Positions 52,273 to 63,240 of a DNA stretch of 64,000 bases are shown piece after piece. Source of the DNA: Marivivens aquimaris (lineage in GTDB: Bacteria; Pseudomonadota; Alphaproteobacteria; Rhodobacterales; Rhodobacteraceae); assembly GCF_015220045.1 (NCBI RefSeq), contig NZ_JADBGB010000001.1:1951001-2015000 (forward strand), given 5' to 3'. The notes under the pieces are model-generated. The model made no database searches, had not been told where the DNA came from, and saw nothing but the letters and a program-made list of their open reading frames with translations. A program made the translations under genes and the position numbers. Each line of letters starts with the position of its first letter. Position 1 is the stretch's first letter.

Positions 52273-53115
52273 ATGACCAAGTATCTTGTTACCGGCGCAT
52301 CGGGCCAACTCGGCCGTAAAGTTGTTGCCGAGCTCGCCAAATCCGTACCCGCTGCCGACATCGCCGTTATGGCCCGTTCCGAGGCCGCGCTGAACGAGTT
52401 CAAAGAGCAAGGCTTCGACGCCCGCTATGGCGACTACGACAAGCCGGAAACCATGTTCGAGGCGTTCGAGGGCGTAGACCGCCTGCTTCTGATCTCGGGC
52501 TCCGAAGTCGGCAAGCGGTCCGAACAGCACCTCCACGCGATCAACGCTGCCAAGCAGGCAGGTGTGAAGTTCATTGCCTACACCTCCATCCTACAGGCGA
52601 ACAAATCGCCGATGGGGCTGGCGGTCGAGCACCTCGCGACCGAGAAGAACCTCGAAGAAAGCGGCATTCCCTACGCCCTGCTCCGCAATGGCTGGTACCT
52701 TGAAAACATCACGGCGACGCTCGATCAGGACCTTTCGATGGGCAAGCACTTCGGCGCTGCAGGTGAGGGCAAGTTTGCCGCTGCCAGCCGTCAGGACTTT
52801 GCCGAAGCTGCGGTCGCCGTACTGACCGGCGCTGGTCATGAGGGTCACATCTATGAATTGGCCGGTGACGAAGGTTTCACCCTCGCAGACTACGCGGCCG
52901 CCGTGACCGAGGCGAAAGGCACTGAGGTCACCTACATCGACATGCCGGAAGAGGACTTCAAAGCCGCTCTGCTCGGCGCTGGCCTGCCCGAGGGCCTTGC
53001 TGCCATGCTCGCAGATAGTGACGCGAAAGCCGCCGACGGTTGGCTGTTTGACGACAGCAAGACACTCTCGTCGCTGATTGGTCGCCCGACCACGAAGCTG
53101 GCAGAGATGCTGTAA
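52273..53115 (+). CDS. NmrA-type NAD(P)-binding oxidoreductase (YtfG/QOR2-like)
   Basis: A 280-residue atypical short-chain dehydrogenase. The Rossmann motif [12 protein letters not shown] is at the N-terminus. Family features are [22 protein letters not shown] (in two short parts), FIAYTSIL and LRNGWYLEN. It resembles E. coli QOR2 (YtfG), an NADPH quinone reductase, and is in the usual divergent arrangement with an HxlR-type regulator. GGAG lies six bases before the ATG at 52273; a start 12 codons upstream is unlikely. A strong terminator follows. Confidence 0.9.
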   Translation: MTKYLVTGASGQLGRKVVAELAKSVPAADIAVMARSEAALNEFKEQGFDARYGDYDKPETMFEAFEGVDRLLLISGSEVGKRSEQHLHAINAAKQAGVKFIAYTSILQANKSPMGLAVEHLATEKNLEESGIPYALLRNGWYLENITATLDQDLSMGKHFGAAGEGKFAAASRQDFAEAAVAVLTGAGHEGHIYELAGDEGFTLADYAAAVTEAKGTEVTYIDMPEEDFKAALLGAGLPEGLAAMLADSDAKAADGWLFDDSKTLSSLIGRPTTKLAEML

Positions 53116-53125
53116 GCCCAAAAAG

Positions 53126-53152
53126 AAACGCCCCCGAATTCGGGGGCGTTTT
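53126..53152. terminator. bidirectional intrinsic terminator before rpoD
   Basis: A perfect 11-bp stem AAACGCCCCCG / CGGGGGCGTTT with an AATT loop and T-tract, between the convergent reductase and rpoD genes. Confidence 0.88.
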
Positions 53153-53154
53153 CG

Positions 53155-55149
<1,995 letters not shown>

Positions 55150-55176
55150 TCAAAGCTCCTTGGAACGGGTCCATGT

Positions 55177-55203
55177 GATTCGATGATTCGATCTGGTCGA
55201 ATC
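55177..55203. promoter_or_regulatory. tandem and inverted GATTCGA repeats in the rpoD leader
   Basis: GATTCGAT occurs twice in direct tandem (55177-55184, 55185-55192). The second copy forms a perfect 7-bp inverted repeat with TCGAATC (55197-55203) around a 5-base loop. It lies 28-54 bases upstream of the rpoD start, so it is either an operator or a leader hairpin. Confidence 0.4.
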
Positions 55204-55260
55204 AACTTTGGGAACGAGCGATTCGCAACCTCTTGAGGCGAGAATCACTGTGAATAAGTG

Positions 55261-57246
55261 TCAGTTAGAGGATTTTTTGCCCTCAGAACCGGTGCCGAGT
55301 GTCTCGATCAGCTTCCGGAACATGTCTCTTTCGTCCTTGCTCAATGCCAATCCGTTGTCCGCGATCACCACTTCGGTCGTGTCTTCGACTTCGCGGCGGG
55401 TCGTAGGATCTACAGCTAGTGCGGCTTTGCCGATGCGCCACGTCACTCCTTCATCACCCTCTTCGATGGCCGCGAACTCTTCTACAGCCTCAGCCATTTC
55501 TATTTCGTGACCGCGGCGTGCGAACAGTTTGTCCATTTCCTCGATCAAGGAATTGCGGACCAGATCCCGGTCGCCGTTACGTCTTATGGCAGGAGTGATG
55601 GCGATGTGGCGTTGGCCCATAAGGTTTTCAAGGGCATGGATACCAATTTGTTCTTCAAGCACCGATTTCGGCTCGTGTTCTCCGATGGTTCTGAGCAGTG
55701 CATCGCGAAGCCGTCCGTTTTCCGGATTGTAGCATTCCATCCGCTCCAAGCGCTCTTCGAACGCCTCTACCTGATCGAGGTTCGCTACAAAAATCGCGAG
55801 GATCACAGTTTCGCGCATGAGGTTTTCGTCGGCCGTGCCGGTAGCAAGTTCGGAGGCTTTGGTGCCAGCCGTCGCCATGCTGGGCGCGAACTTACCGCGC
55901 GGCTGCCACTGACGGCGCTGACCGCCGCCGCCGGCGTCGAAACGGGGCGTGTCGTTGCGGCGGGTCTGGAACAGATCGGCGCGAAGTTCGGCAATCGCAT
56001 CGCCATAGTGACGGCGCAAGGACGGATCGCGGATCAGTTTGATCTTCTCGCGTAGCACCTTGTCCAGCGCAGCACGGCGTTCGGGACTGTCGAACACTTT
56101 GCCTTCGGTTTCGCGCTGCCACATCAACCGCACGGTCGGCATGGCGGCGTCGAGTACCTCTTGCACGGCGCTCGCCCCTTTGGCGCGGATCAGGTCGTCG
56201 GGGTCCATACCGTCGGGGAACAACGCGAAACGCAGCGACTTGCCCGCTTCGAGCATCGGCAGCACAAGGTCGATGACCCGCATCGCAGCCCGCAGACCGG
56301 CCTTATCGCCGTCGAGGGCGATCACTGGCTCGGGCGAGATGCGCCACATCATCTGAAGCTGGCTGTCGGTCACCGCCGTACCAAGCGGCGCAACGGCGGC
56401 GCCAAAGCCAGCCTCGGACAGCGCAATGACGTCCATGTAGCCCTCGGCTACGATCAGGGGCTGGCCCTTACCTGCCGCCTCGCGCGCGTTGCGCACGTTG
56501 AACAGGTTGCGGCCCTTATCGAAGAGGTCTGTTTCAGGGCTGTTGAGGTATTTGGCGTTGTCGTTCGGGTCCATCGCCCGTCCGCCAAACGCAATCGCCC
56601 TGCCCCGCCCATCGCGGATCGGGAACATGATGCGATCGCGGAAGATGTCGTAGCGACGGTCGTTCTTGTCCGACTTCTTGCACAGGCCCGCGGCTAGCAG
56701 CAGGTCGTCGGGAATACCTTTGGCCGTCATCGCCTCATAGAGGTTCTGCCATCCCTGCGGCGCAAAACCAATTTCCCAGCGGTCAATAGCTTGAGGCTGG
56801 AGGCCACGACGCGCGAGGTACGCGCGCGCTTCACCCGCGGCTTGGGTCTTCAGTTGGAGACGGAAGAACTTGACTGCTTCCTCCATGACCTCGGCCAGTT
56901 TGGTGCGGTGGTCGGTCTTGGCCTGCGCCTGCGGATCACGCTCGGGCATCGGCATTCCGGCCTCGGCAGCGAGGATCTTGATCGCCTCCATAAAGCCGAC
57001 ATTTTCGCTTTCCTGCACGAAAGAGATAGCGTCGCCTTTGGCCTGACAGCCGAAGCAGTAGTAATAGCCCTTACGGTCATCCACATGGAAAGACGCGCTT
57101 TTTTCCTGATGGAAGGGGCACGGGGCCCACCAGTCGCCCTTGCCCTGATTGGACTTGCGCTGATCCCACATGACTTTGCGCCCGACCACTTGGGCGAGCG
57201 ACAAACGGGTGCGCAATTCGTCGAGAAATCCGGGGGGCAGACTCAT
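55261..57246 (-). CDS. dnaG: DNA primase DnaG
   Basis: Primase makes RNA primers on the lagging strand. The 661-residue protein has an N-terminal zinc-binding domain (CPFHQEKSASFHVD, then YYYCFGCQAKGDAI). A TOPRIM/RNA-polymerase core follows (VAEGYMDVIALSEAGF; IALDGDKAGLRA). The C-terminal helicase-binding region is less conserved. The start MSLPPGFLDELRTRL is the standard family N-terminus; a TTG three codons upstream is less likely. dnaG-rpoD is the conserved macromolecular-synthesis order. Confidence 0.96.
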   Translation of the reverse strand: MSLPPGFLDELRTRLSLAQVVGRKVMWDQRKSNQGKGDWWAPCPFHQEKSASFHVDDRKGYYYCFGCQAKGDAISFVQESENVGFMEAIKILAAEAGMPMPERDPQAQAKTDHRTKLAEVMEEAVKFFRLQLKTQAAGEARAYLARRGLQPQAIDRWEIGFAPQGWQNLYEAMTAKGIPDDLLLAAGLCKKSDKNDRRYDIFRDRIMFPIRDGRGRAIAFGGRAMDPNDNAKYLNSPETDLFDKGRNLFNVRNAREAAGKGQPLIVAEGYMDVIALSEAGFGAAVAPLGTAVTDSQLQMMWRISPEPVIALDGDKAGLRAAMRVIDLVLPMLEAGKSLRFALFPDGMDPDDLIRAKGASAVQEVLDAAMPTVRLMWQRETEGKVFDSPERRAALDKVLREKIKLIRDPSLRRHYGDAIAELRADLFQTRRNDTPRFDAGGGGQRRQWQPRGKFAPSMATAGTKASELATGTADENLMRETVILAIFVANLDQVEAFEERLERMECYNPENGRLRDALLRTIGEHEPKSVLEEQIGIHALENLMGQRHIAITPAIRRNGDRDLVRNSLIEEMDKLFARRGHEIEMAEAVEEFAAIEEGDEGVTWRIGKAALAVDPTTRREVEDTTEVVIADNGLALSKDERDMFRKLIETLGTGSEGKKSSN

Positions 57247-57319
57247 GGGGGACAATATCGGCCCTGCGGGTGGCGGTGTCCAGAACCCGCCATATCAACT
57301 TTTCAGTTTTCGTCGGATC

Positions 57320-57340
57320 GGGGCCGCGCTTGGCGGCCCC
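57320..57340 (-). terminator. GC-rich hairpin after glutamate dehydrogenase
   Basis: GGGGCCGC CAAGC GCGGCCCC (8-bp perfect stem, extended by GGAT/ATCC with one bulge) lies just after the stop of the dehydrogenase gene. No T-tract follows, so termination efficiency is doubtful. Confidence 0.5.
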
Positions 57341-57347
57341 ATCCAGA

Positions 57348-58787
57348 TCAGAGGCCCTTGGCGCGATAGCTGTCCACGACCTTGGCAATCGACACAAGAT
57401 AAGCGGCGGTACGCAGATCGGGCACGTCATCGCGTGAATGCCAGACCTCGCGCATAGCACCGTAGGCAGCGCGCATCGTGTCATCGAGGCCAGAGCGGAC
57501 CAATTCGAGCTCCCCTGCCCCGCGCAGGTAGGACTCCTTGAAGTTCGGTGTCATCGACCACTTGTCACCAAGGAAACGGTCGAGCCGGTCAAGTTCGTCG
57601 ATCAGCAACTGGTGACGTGCCTCTTCCTGACGGCGACCGAGGCGACCAAAGCGGATGTGGGAGAGGTTCTTTACCCACTCGAAATAGGACACCGTCACAC
57701 CTCCCGCGTTGGCATACATGTCGGGAATGATGACCACGCCCTTGTCGCGCAGGATCTCGTCAGCGCCCGCAGTCACGGGGCCGTTGGCCGCCTCGATGAT
57801 GAGGTTAGTTTTGATATTATGCGCGTTGGACAGGTTGATAACCCCCTCCATCGCTGCCGGAATAAGGATGTCGCATTCCTCTTCGAGTACCGATGCGCCG
57901 TCCGCATGATGGAGGCCGTCGGGGTAACCTTTGATCCCGCCGTGCTTGCCCAGCCAATCGCGGACTTTCTCGACGTCGAGGCCGGCTTCGGAAAAGAGCG
58001 CACCGTCGCGTTCGATGATGCCGGTGATGTTGCAGCCGTCCTCTTCACTCAGGAACTTGGCGGCGTGATAGCCCACGTTGCCGAGACCTTGCACAATGAC
58101 CCTTTTGCCTTCGAGCGTGCCTGACAGCTTGGCGATCTTCATGTCTTCGGGGTGACGGAAGAACTCGCGAAGGGCGTATTGGACCCCGCGGCCCGTTGCT
58201 TCGACACGGCCAGCGATACCGCCCGCATTGCGCGGCTTACCTGTGACACAGGCTGCGCTGTTGATGTCAGTGGTGTTCATCCGCTTGTACTGGTCGGCGA
58301 TCCACGCCATCTCGCGCTCGCCTGTGCCCATGTCAGGAGCGGGCACGTTCTGCGACGGGTTGATGAGGTCGCGCTTGATCAGCTCGTAGGCAAAGCGGCG
58401 GGTGATCTGTTCAAGCTCGTGTTCGTCCCACTCTCGCGGGTCAATGCAGAGGCCGCCTTTGGAGCCGCCAAAGGGCGCTTCGACCAGCGAACACTTGTAG
58501 GTCATCAGGGCGGCGAGCGCCTCGACTTCGTCTTGATTAACCGAGGTGGCATAGCGAATACCGCCCTTCACAGGTTCCATGTGTTCGGAGTGCACCGAGC
58601 GATAGCCAACGAATGTGTGCATCGCGCCGCGCAGGCGGACGCCAAAGCGGACGGTGTAGGTCGAGTTACAAACCCTGATCTTTTCTTCAAGGCCCGCAGG
58701 CAGGTCCATCAGCGCCACAGCGCGGTTGAACATGATGTCGACTGACTCGCGAAATGACGGTTCTTCAGGTGAATTCGTAGTCCCCAT
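57348..58787 (-). CDS. gdhA: Glu/Leu/Phe/Val dehydrogenase (glutamate dehydrogenase)
   Basis: A 479-residue NAD(P)-dependent glutamate dehydrogenase. The N-terminal substrate domain has KGGIRYATSVNQDEVEALA and the catalytic Lys in APFGGSKGGL. The Rossmann domain has VIVQGLGNVGYHAAKFL, and EAANGPVTAGADEIL is near the C-terminal part. The length suits the hexameric NAD(P) class. GGGAGG lies eight bases upstream of MGTTNSPEEP. The shared region to the divergent Tad-like operon contains a candidate operator. Confidence 0.93.
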   Translation of the reverse strand: MGTTNSPEEPSFRESVDIMFNRAVALMDLPAGLEEKIRVCNSTYTVRFGVRLRGAMHTFVGYRSVHSEHMEPVKGGIRYATSVNQDEVEALAALMTYKCSLVEAPFGGSKGGLCIDPREWDEHELEQITRRFAYELIKRDLINPSQNVPAPDMGTGEREMAWIADQYKRMNTTDINSAACVTGKPRNAGGIAGRVEATGRGVQYALREFFRHPEDMKIAKLSGTLEGKRVIVQGLGNVGYHAAKFLSEEDGCNITGIIERDGALFSEAGLDVEKVRDWLGKHGGIKGYPDGLHHADGASVLEEECDILIPAAMEGVINLSNAHNIKTNLIIEAANGPVTAGADEILRDKGVVIIPDMYANAGGVTVSYFEWVKNLSHIRFGRLGRRQEEARHQLLIDELDRLDRFLGDKWSMTPNFKESYLRGAGELELVRSGLDDTMRAAYGAMREVWHSRDDVPDLRTAAYLVSIAKVVDSYRAKGL

Positions 58788-59076
58788 GGCAGTTCCTCCC
58801 CTTGCCTCATGAGGTGCCAAAACCGCAAATTTCCATCGGGGCGGGATTCAGCACTTGAATCCTTCTCGGCCAAATGCTGCTCTATCTTAGCGATCTGACC
58901 TTTCGGACACGATTTCTCCCAATTCGGATACAATTTTCGCGAGAGATTGAGACCGTCACAGTTGCCGCAACATTGCCTCATTTTGGGCCTAGTTCGCGCC
59001 GCAAAACCGCCGTTCTCCAAAGTATAAATCACCTAGTCTTTTTAGGTATTTATCCGTTTGGATTCGGAGTCGTCTA
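58788..59076. other. divergent intergenic region between gdh and the Tad-like operon
   Basis: 289 bases with no convincing gene. It should hold both promoters. Visible elements are the 10-base palindrome CCTCATGAGG (58805-58814), the GGATTCA/TGAATCC repeat (58844-58862) and ACCTA-N7-TAGGT (59031-59047), close to the TadG-like start. Confidence 0.6.
58844..58862. promoter_or_regulatory. perfect inverted repeat upstream of glutamate dehydrogenase
   Basis: GGATTCA-GCACT-TGAATCC, a 7-bp perfect inverted repeat with a 5-base spacer, 57-75 bases upstream of the dehydrogenase start. Spacing and symmetry suit a dimeric repressor or activator; I do not recognise which. Confidence 0.4.
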
Positions 59077-60495
59077 ATGCGCCTGACCACAACAAAGCAG
59101 TTCTTTAACCGTTTCAGACGGGACGAGGACGGCTCATTACTGCTTTTCGGCCTCGTCGCTCTGGCGGCGATGTTGCTGTTGTCCGGTCTGGCTATCGACT
59201 TCATCCGGATCGAAGGACGCCGCGCTGAAGCGCAAGGCGTGCTCGACACCGCCGTGCTGGCAGCCGCTGACCTTGACCAGACGCAGCCTGCCGCAACCGT
59301 GGTGCGCGATTACCTCTCGAAAAAGGGTATGCTCGATGAACTGGATGGTGATCCCATCGTCGACGAGGGCCTGAACTACCGCACCGTCGAAGCGCGTCTG
59401 AAGACGAACGTGCCGCTCTACTTCTCGACCGTTGCGAACATGTTCGCCGAAAATGACGATGACCGCGAACTGATGCAGGTGCCAAGCTTTGCGCGCGCTC
59501 AAGAACGTGTGGCAAAGGTCGAAATCTCGCTCGTGCTCGATATCTCCGGCTCGATGGCGCTGAACAACCGCCTGCCGCGGCTGAAGTCGGCCGCAACTGA
59601 CTTCGTGAACACCGTTCTCGATGACGGAAACGGCGACCTCGTTTCGGTATCGTTGGTCCCCTATTCGGAGCAGGTGAACATCGGCCCTTACCTGTCCTAC
59701 GGTCTGACCCGCAATCAGGTGCATGACTTCTCCTATTGCTGGGAAATTCCGGACTCGCATTTCCGCGAAACCTACATTCGTTCGGACTACACCTACCAAC
59801 AGATGCAGCATTTCCAGTGGAACTTCGACGGCCGCAACAACGACCGTACAACCACAGTTTGCCCGCGTTACGATTACGAATGGGTCCGCCCGTGGAGCAA
59901 TAACCGCAGCGACCTGATCAACCAGATCAACAAGCTGCAACCCCGCGCCGGTACTGCGATCTACCTGGGCATGAAGTGGGGCACGGCTCTGCTCGATCCG
60001 TCGCTACGTTGGTTGGAGAACGCGTTTATCGACTATGGCCTCGTCGACGAAGCGTTCCGCAACCGCCCGAACAATTACGACGATGAAGAAACCCTGAAAT
60101 TCGTCGTGCTCATGACGGACGGTGAGAATTCGAACACGCAGCGCATCCAAAGCTGGGCCTACGACGCGGAAAGCGAATACGCCCACTGGAACGATTACAA
60201 CTTCAACTACTACCTGCGCCGCTACGTCGATCAGCGCTACTGGAGCTACTACTACTACGAAAAGTACACCCAGTCCGACGGCAACCGTCTGCTGAGCGAT
60301 ATGTGCGACGCCGCCAAGGATGCCGGTATCATCGTGTGGACCATCGGCTTCGAGGTCGACACCTACAACGGCAACCAGGTGATGTCGGACTGTGCGTCCA
60401 CCCCCAATCACTTCTTCGACGTGGACGGCGTTTCGATTTCCGACGCATTCCACGCCATCGCGACCCAGATCAACAACCTGAAACTGACACGCTAA
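59077..60495 (+). CDS. TadG-like pilus assembly protein with von Willebrand A domain
   Basis: A 472-residue protein. An N-terminal TadE/TadG-type membrane anchor (DEDGSLLLFGLVALAAMLLL, about residues 16-35) and a linker precede a VWA domain. The MIDAS sequence VLDISGSM has DISGS at 155-159; a later MTDGEN is at 347-351. The central domain has Cys and aromatic residues, and residues 362-397 contain 12 Tyr. TadG-like proteins function in Flp-pilus/tight adherence, and the VWA part binds partners through a metal ion. CGGAG precedes the ATG. The stop overlaps the next start (TAATG). Confidence 0.88.
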   Translation: MRLTTTKQFFNRFRRDEDGSLLLFGLVALAAMLLLSGLAIDFIRIEGRRAEAQGVLDTAVLAAADLDQTQPAATVVRDYLSKKGMLDELDGDPIVDEGLNYRTVEARLKTNVPLYFSTVANMFAENDDDRELMQVPSFARAQERVAKVEISLVLDISGSMALNNRLPRLKSAATDFVNTVLDDGNGDLVSVSLVPYSEQVNIGPYLSYGLTRNQVHDFSYCWEIPDSHFRETYIRSDYTYQQMQHFQWNFDGRNNDRTTTVCPRYDYEWVRPWSNNRSDLINQINKLQPRAGTAIYLGMKWGTALLDPSLRWLENAFIDYGLVDEAFRNRPNNYDDEETLKFVVLMTDGENSNTQRIQSWAYDAESEYAHWNDYNFNYYLRRYVDQRYWSYYYYEKYTQSDGNRLLSDMCDAAKDAGIIVWTIGFEVDTYNGNQVMSDCASTPNHFFDVDGVSISDAFHAIATQINNLKLTR

Positions 60496-61037
60496 TGAAA
60501 CGCCTCCTCCGACTCCCGCGCTTCTTCCGTCGTTTCGCTAAGGAAGAAAAAGGCAGCTCGACCGTCGAGTTTGCGATGATGTTCCCGCTGATCGTGATCA
60601 TCATGATCTCGTCCTTCGAGCTGGGCATCCTCATGGTGCGTCAGGTTCTTCTGGACCGCGCCGTCGACCTCGCCGTTCGCGAAGTACGCCTGTCCCACAT
60701 CACGCCGGTCACGCACGACAAGCTCAAGAACGCGATTTGCGAACATGCCGTTGCGCTGCCGAATTGCCTTGAAGACATGCGGATCGAAATGCGCCGCCTC
60801 GATTTGCTCGCATGGTCCGATCCGCCCGTCACCACCGAATGCGTGGACCGCGAAGACCGTGGCAGACCGCTCAGCAGCTTCCAACAAGGCGCCGCCAACC
60901 AGCTGATGCTTGTCCGCGTCTGCTCGATCTTTGACCCGACTTTCCCGCACCTGAGCCTCAGCCGTGCTCTCGCAACACAAAGCGATGACACCTACGGCCT
61001 GGTTGCTGTGTCGTCCTTTGTTATGGAACCGCTGTAA
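60495..61037 (+). CDS. TadE-like pseudopilin-type membrane protein 1
   Basis: A 180-residue protein: a short basic N-terminus, then the TadE signature EEKGSSTVEFAMMFPLIVI, in which the Glu follows a processed-pilin-like start, and one transmembrane helix (VEFAMMFPLIVIIMISSFEL). The C-terminal periplasmic part has four Cys. TadE proteins are minor pseudopilins of the Flp/Tad pilus. Start overlaps the TadG-like stop, and its stop overlaps the third gene (both TAATG), so the three are one translationally coupled operon. Confidence 0.87.
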   Translation: MKRLLRLPRFFRRFAKEEKGSSTVEFAMMFPLIVIIMISSFELGILMVRQVLLDRAVDLAVREVRLSHITPVTHDKLKNAICEHAVALPNCLEDMRIEMRRLDLLAWSDPPVTTECVDREDRGRPLSSFQQGAANQLMLVRVCSIFDPTFPHLSLSRALATQSDDTYGLVAVSSFVMEPL

Positions 61038-61618
61038 TGAGTAAGATCACCAATTTCTTCCGCCGTTTCCGCGATGACGAAGGTGGCAGCATGGTCATCG
61101 AGTCACTGTTCGTACTTCCAGCGCTCCTGTTCGCATACTTCGGCACCTACGTGTATTTCGACGGCTTCCGGTCGTCTTCCCAGCTGAGCAAAGCGGCCTA
61201 CACTATCGCTGACCAGCTGGGCCGTGAGACCGGCTATATCACGCCGAATTACCTGGACTCGCTCTATTCGCTGAATGAACTGCTGACAGCGTCGCCTTAC
61301 GAAACTTCGCTGCGTGTCTCGGTCATCGACTATGACTACGAAAACAACGATTACCGCGTGCGCTGGTCCCGCCGCCGCGGTGATTACACCAAACTCACCG
61401 CAACCAGCCTCGAGACCATCAAAGCGCAACTGCCGCTCATTCCGCGCAACGAAGTCGTCATCGTGGTCGAGAACATGATGTATTACGAAGCGCCCTACGG
61501 AAACTGGCTGCCGTCGCAGACTTTCTCCGAGATGGCTGCCGTGCGCCCGCGTTTCAATTCATCGCAGGTCTGCTGGAACTCGCAGGAGAATGGGGATACC
61601 TCTACTCAGACCTGCTGA
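61037..61618 (+). CDS. TadE-like pseudopilin-type membrane protein 2
   Basis: A 193-residue paralogue of the previous type: DDEGGSMVIESLFVLPALLFAYF contains the TadE-like Glu-containing hydrophobic helix. A Tyr- and Arg-rich periplasmic part follows (IDYDYENNDYRVRWSRRRGDY), with two Cys near the C-terminus. The N-terminal 13 residues FFRRFRDDEGGS resemble those of the two upstream proteins. The 3' end overlaps the next gene on the other strand by 13 bases. Confidence 0.84.
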   Translation: MSKITNFFRRFRDDEGGSMVIESLFVLPALLFAYFGTYVYFDGFRSSSQLSKAAYTIADQLGRETGYITPNYLDSLYSLNELLTASPYETSLRVSVIDYDYENNDYRVRWSRRRGDYTKLTATSLETIKAQLPLIPRNEVVIVVENMMYYEAPYGNWLPSQTFSEMAAVRPRFNSSQVCWNSQENGDTSTQTC

Positions 61619-62079
61619 GCGGATATCAGTTCCTCGATCTTTTCGGCCATGATCCGCGCCTGCGGGGACGGCACCACACCGCCTACACCAACGCGACGTC
61701 CAATGCTCCACCAGAGGCCGGGCGCCCAAATACGTTGCTGCGGCGACTTCATTTCCAGCGTGAAACCGTTCGACGGCTTCATGGCAAAGCTGCCTCGGTT
61801 CACTTTGCTGACGTCTGCCAGAACGGCCAGCACGCGGCCGGTGTCTTCGCGCAGATCGGTCGGCGTGAGGATCAGTGTGGCGGATGTGGCGCGGCGCAGC
61901 GCTTCGCCCAGAACGATCGCTCCGATTCCGAAGAGAACCATGAGCCCGTACCAGATCGCGCCTGGCGGCTGACGCAGTGGGATCAGAATGAGAATAAGGC
62001 CCAGCGCAAAAAGCACGGCGACCCCGAAAGCGCGGCGCGGCGCAGAGGCGCTGAGTGTAGCGAGTGGGATGTCGGTCAT
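61606..62079 (-). CDS. small membrane protein of unknown function
   Basis: A 157-residue protein with two hydrophobic helices (FGVAVLFALGLILILIPL; WYGLMVLFGIGAIVLG). A soluble C-terminal domain follows that looks like a PH-like bacterial domain (SATLILTPTDLREDTG; VLADVSKVNRGSFAM). No firm family. GGAGG six bases before the ATG fixes the start. Convergent overlap with the TadE-like gene. Confidence 0.78.
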   Translation of the reverse strand: MTDIPLATLSASAPRRAFGVAVLFALGLILILIPLRQPPGAIWYGLMVLFGIGAIVLGEALRRATSATLILTPTDLREDTGRVLAVLADVSKVNRGSFAMKPSNGFTLEMKSPQQRIWAPGLWWSIGRRVGVGGVVPSPQARIMAEKIEELISAQQV

Positions 62080-62224
62080 TGTGATCCTCCGGTCAATGTA
62101 GGCTGCAATACCTCGCCCTGCCCTCAAGCGGAAGGGGGCGCGGGTTTGCAGAGGTTCTGTGCGCTGACGTCAGGTTGCGCTGTGCGCTGATGCTGCCTAT
62201 CTCGGTCGCAAAGGAGATCACACC

Positions 62225-63136
62225 ATGTCTATTCGCCCTACTGTCGAAGCACGGCGCGCTGTTCCCACAATGGAGGGTGCAGGCGTCAAACTGCATCGCG
62301 CATTCGGTTTCCACGATCCGAGCGAGCTGGACCCGTTCCTGCTGTTCGACGACTTCCGCGGTGACCACCCCAACGACTACAGCCGCGGTTTTCCGTGGCA
62401 CCCCCACCGCGGCATCGAGACTATCACCTACGTCCTGAACGGCACAGTTGACCACGGCGACAGCCTCGGCAACGAAGGCACGCTTGGCGCGGGTGACGTG
62501 CAATGGATGACTGCCGGTTCGGGCATTCTGCACCAAGAGATGCCGAAGGGTAACATCGCGGGTCAGATGCACGGTTTCCAGCTTTGGGCAAACCTACCGT
62601 CGAGCCTGAAGATGACCGCGCCGCGCTATCAGGACGTCAAATCGAACGATATCCCTGTCATCATCGATGATGACGGCACTAAGGTGAAAGTCATCGTGGG
62701 CGAATTCTGGGGCAAAAAAGGCCCCGTCGACGGTATCGCCGCCGATCCGCAGTACCTCGATATCTCGATCCCTGCGGGCGTGAAAAAGCGGTTCAAGATC
62801 GACACCTATCGCCGCGCATTTGCCTATGTCTTCGCTGGCTCGGGTGCGTTCGTCGATGCGTCGGCGCCCGAAGGCGTCCTTCTCGAAAAGGAAGTCATGG
62901 GCGAAGAGGTCAACATCCGCGATATGTCGGGCAACCGCACTCTGGTTCGCTTCGGCACGGGCGACGAGATCGTGGTCCAAGCCGGTGAGGAAGGCGTTCG
63001 CTTTCTGCTGATTTCGGGCGCGCCCATTGAGGAACCCGTCGCTTGGCACGGCCCGATTGTGATGAACACGCAGGATGAGATCCGTAACGCGATCAAGGAA
63101 TTGCGGAACGGGACGTTCATTCGTCCGGCACACTGA
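62225..63136 (+). CDS. pirin family protein
   Basis: A 303-residue bicupin. The N-terminal cupin carries the metal ligands in FPWHPHRGIETITYVLNGTVDH (in two parts) and GSGILHQEMP. The C-terminal cupin lacks equivalent ligands (YAFAGSGAF region). Pirins are iron proteins, some with quercetinase activity; a role here is not predictable. AAGGAG precedes the ATG. A UUCG-capped terminator follows. Confidence 0.93.
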   Translation: MSIRPTVEARRAVPTMEGAGVKLHRAFGFHDPSELDPFLLFDDFRGDHPNDYSRGFPWHPHRGIETITYVLNGTVDHGDSLGNEGTLGAGDVQWMTAGSGILHQEMPKGNIAGQMHGFQLWANLPSSLKMTAPRYQDVKSNDIPVIIDDDGTKVKVIVGEFWGKKGPVDGIAADPQYLDISIPAGVKKRFKIDTYRRAFAYVFAGSGAFVDASAPEGVLLEKEVMGEEVNIRDMSGNRTLVRFGTGDEIVVQAGEEGVRFLLISGAPIEEPVAWHGPIVMNTQDEIRNAIKELRNGTFIRPAH

Positions 63137-63144
63137 ATTGTCAG

Positions 63145-63169
63145 AGGGCGGCCTTCGGGTCGCCCTTTT
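63145..63169 (+). terminator. intrinsic terminator after the pirin gene
   Basis: AGGGCGGCC-TTCG-GGTCGCCCT followed by TTT: a 9-bp stem (one G-U pair) with a UUCG tetraloop, nine bases after the pirin stop. Confidence 0.85.
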
Positions 63170-63240
63170 CATTTGCGGCTTCGCTCTTGTTTCTTGGCGC
63201 CGCAGCGGCATATCGTCGGGCAACTCAAAGTCTGGTCCCC

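Noticed and set aside
58874..59077. 67-residue frame ending at the TadG-like start
   Set aside because: It overlaps the TadG-like ATG by one base, which looks like coupling, but it lacks a Shine-Dalgarno and any recognisable sequence feature and lies in the divergent promoter region.
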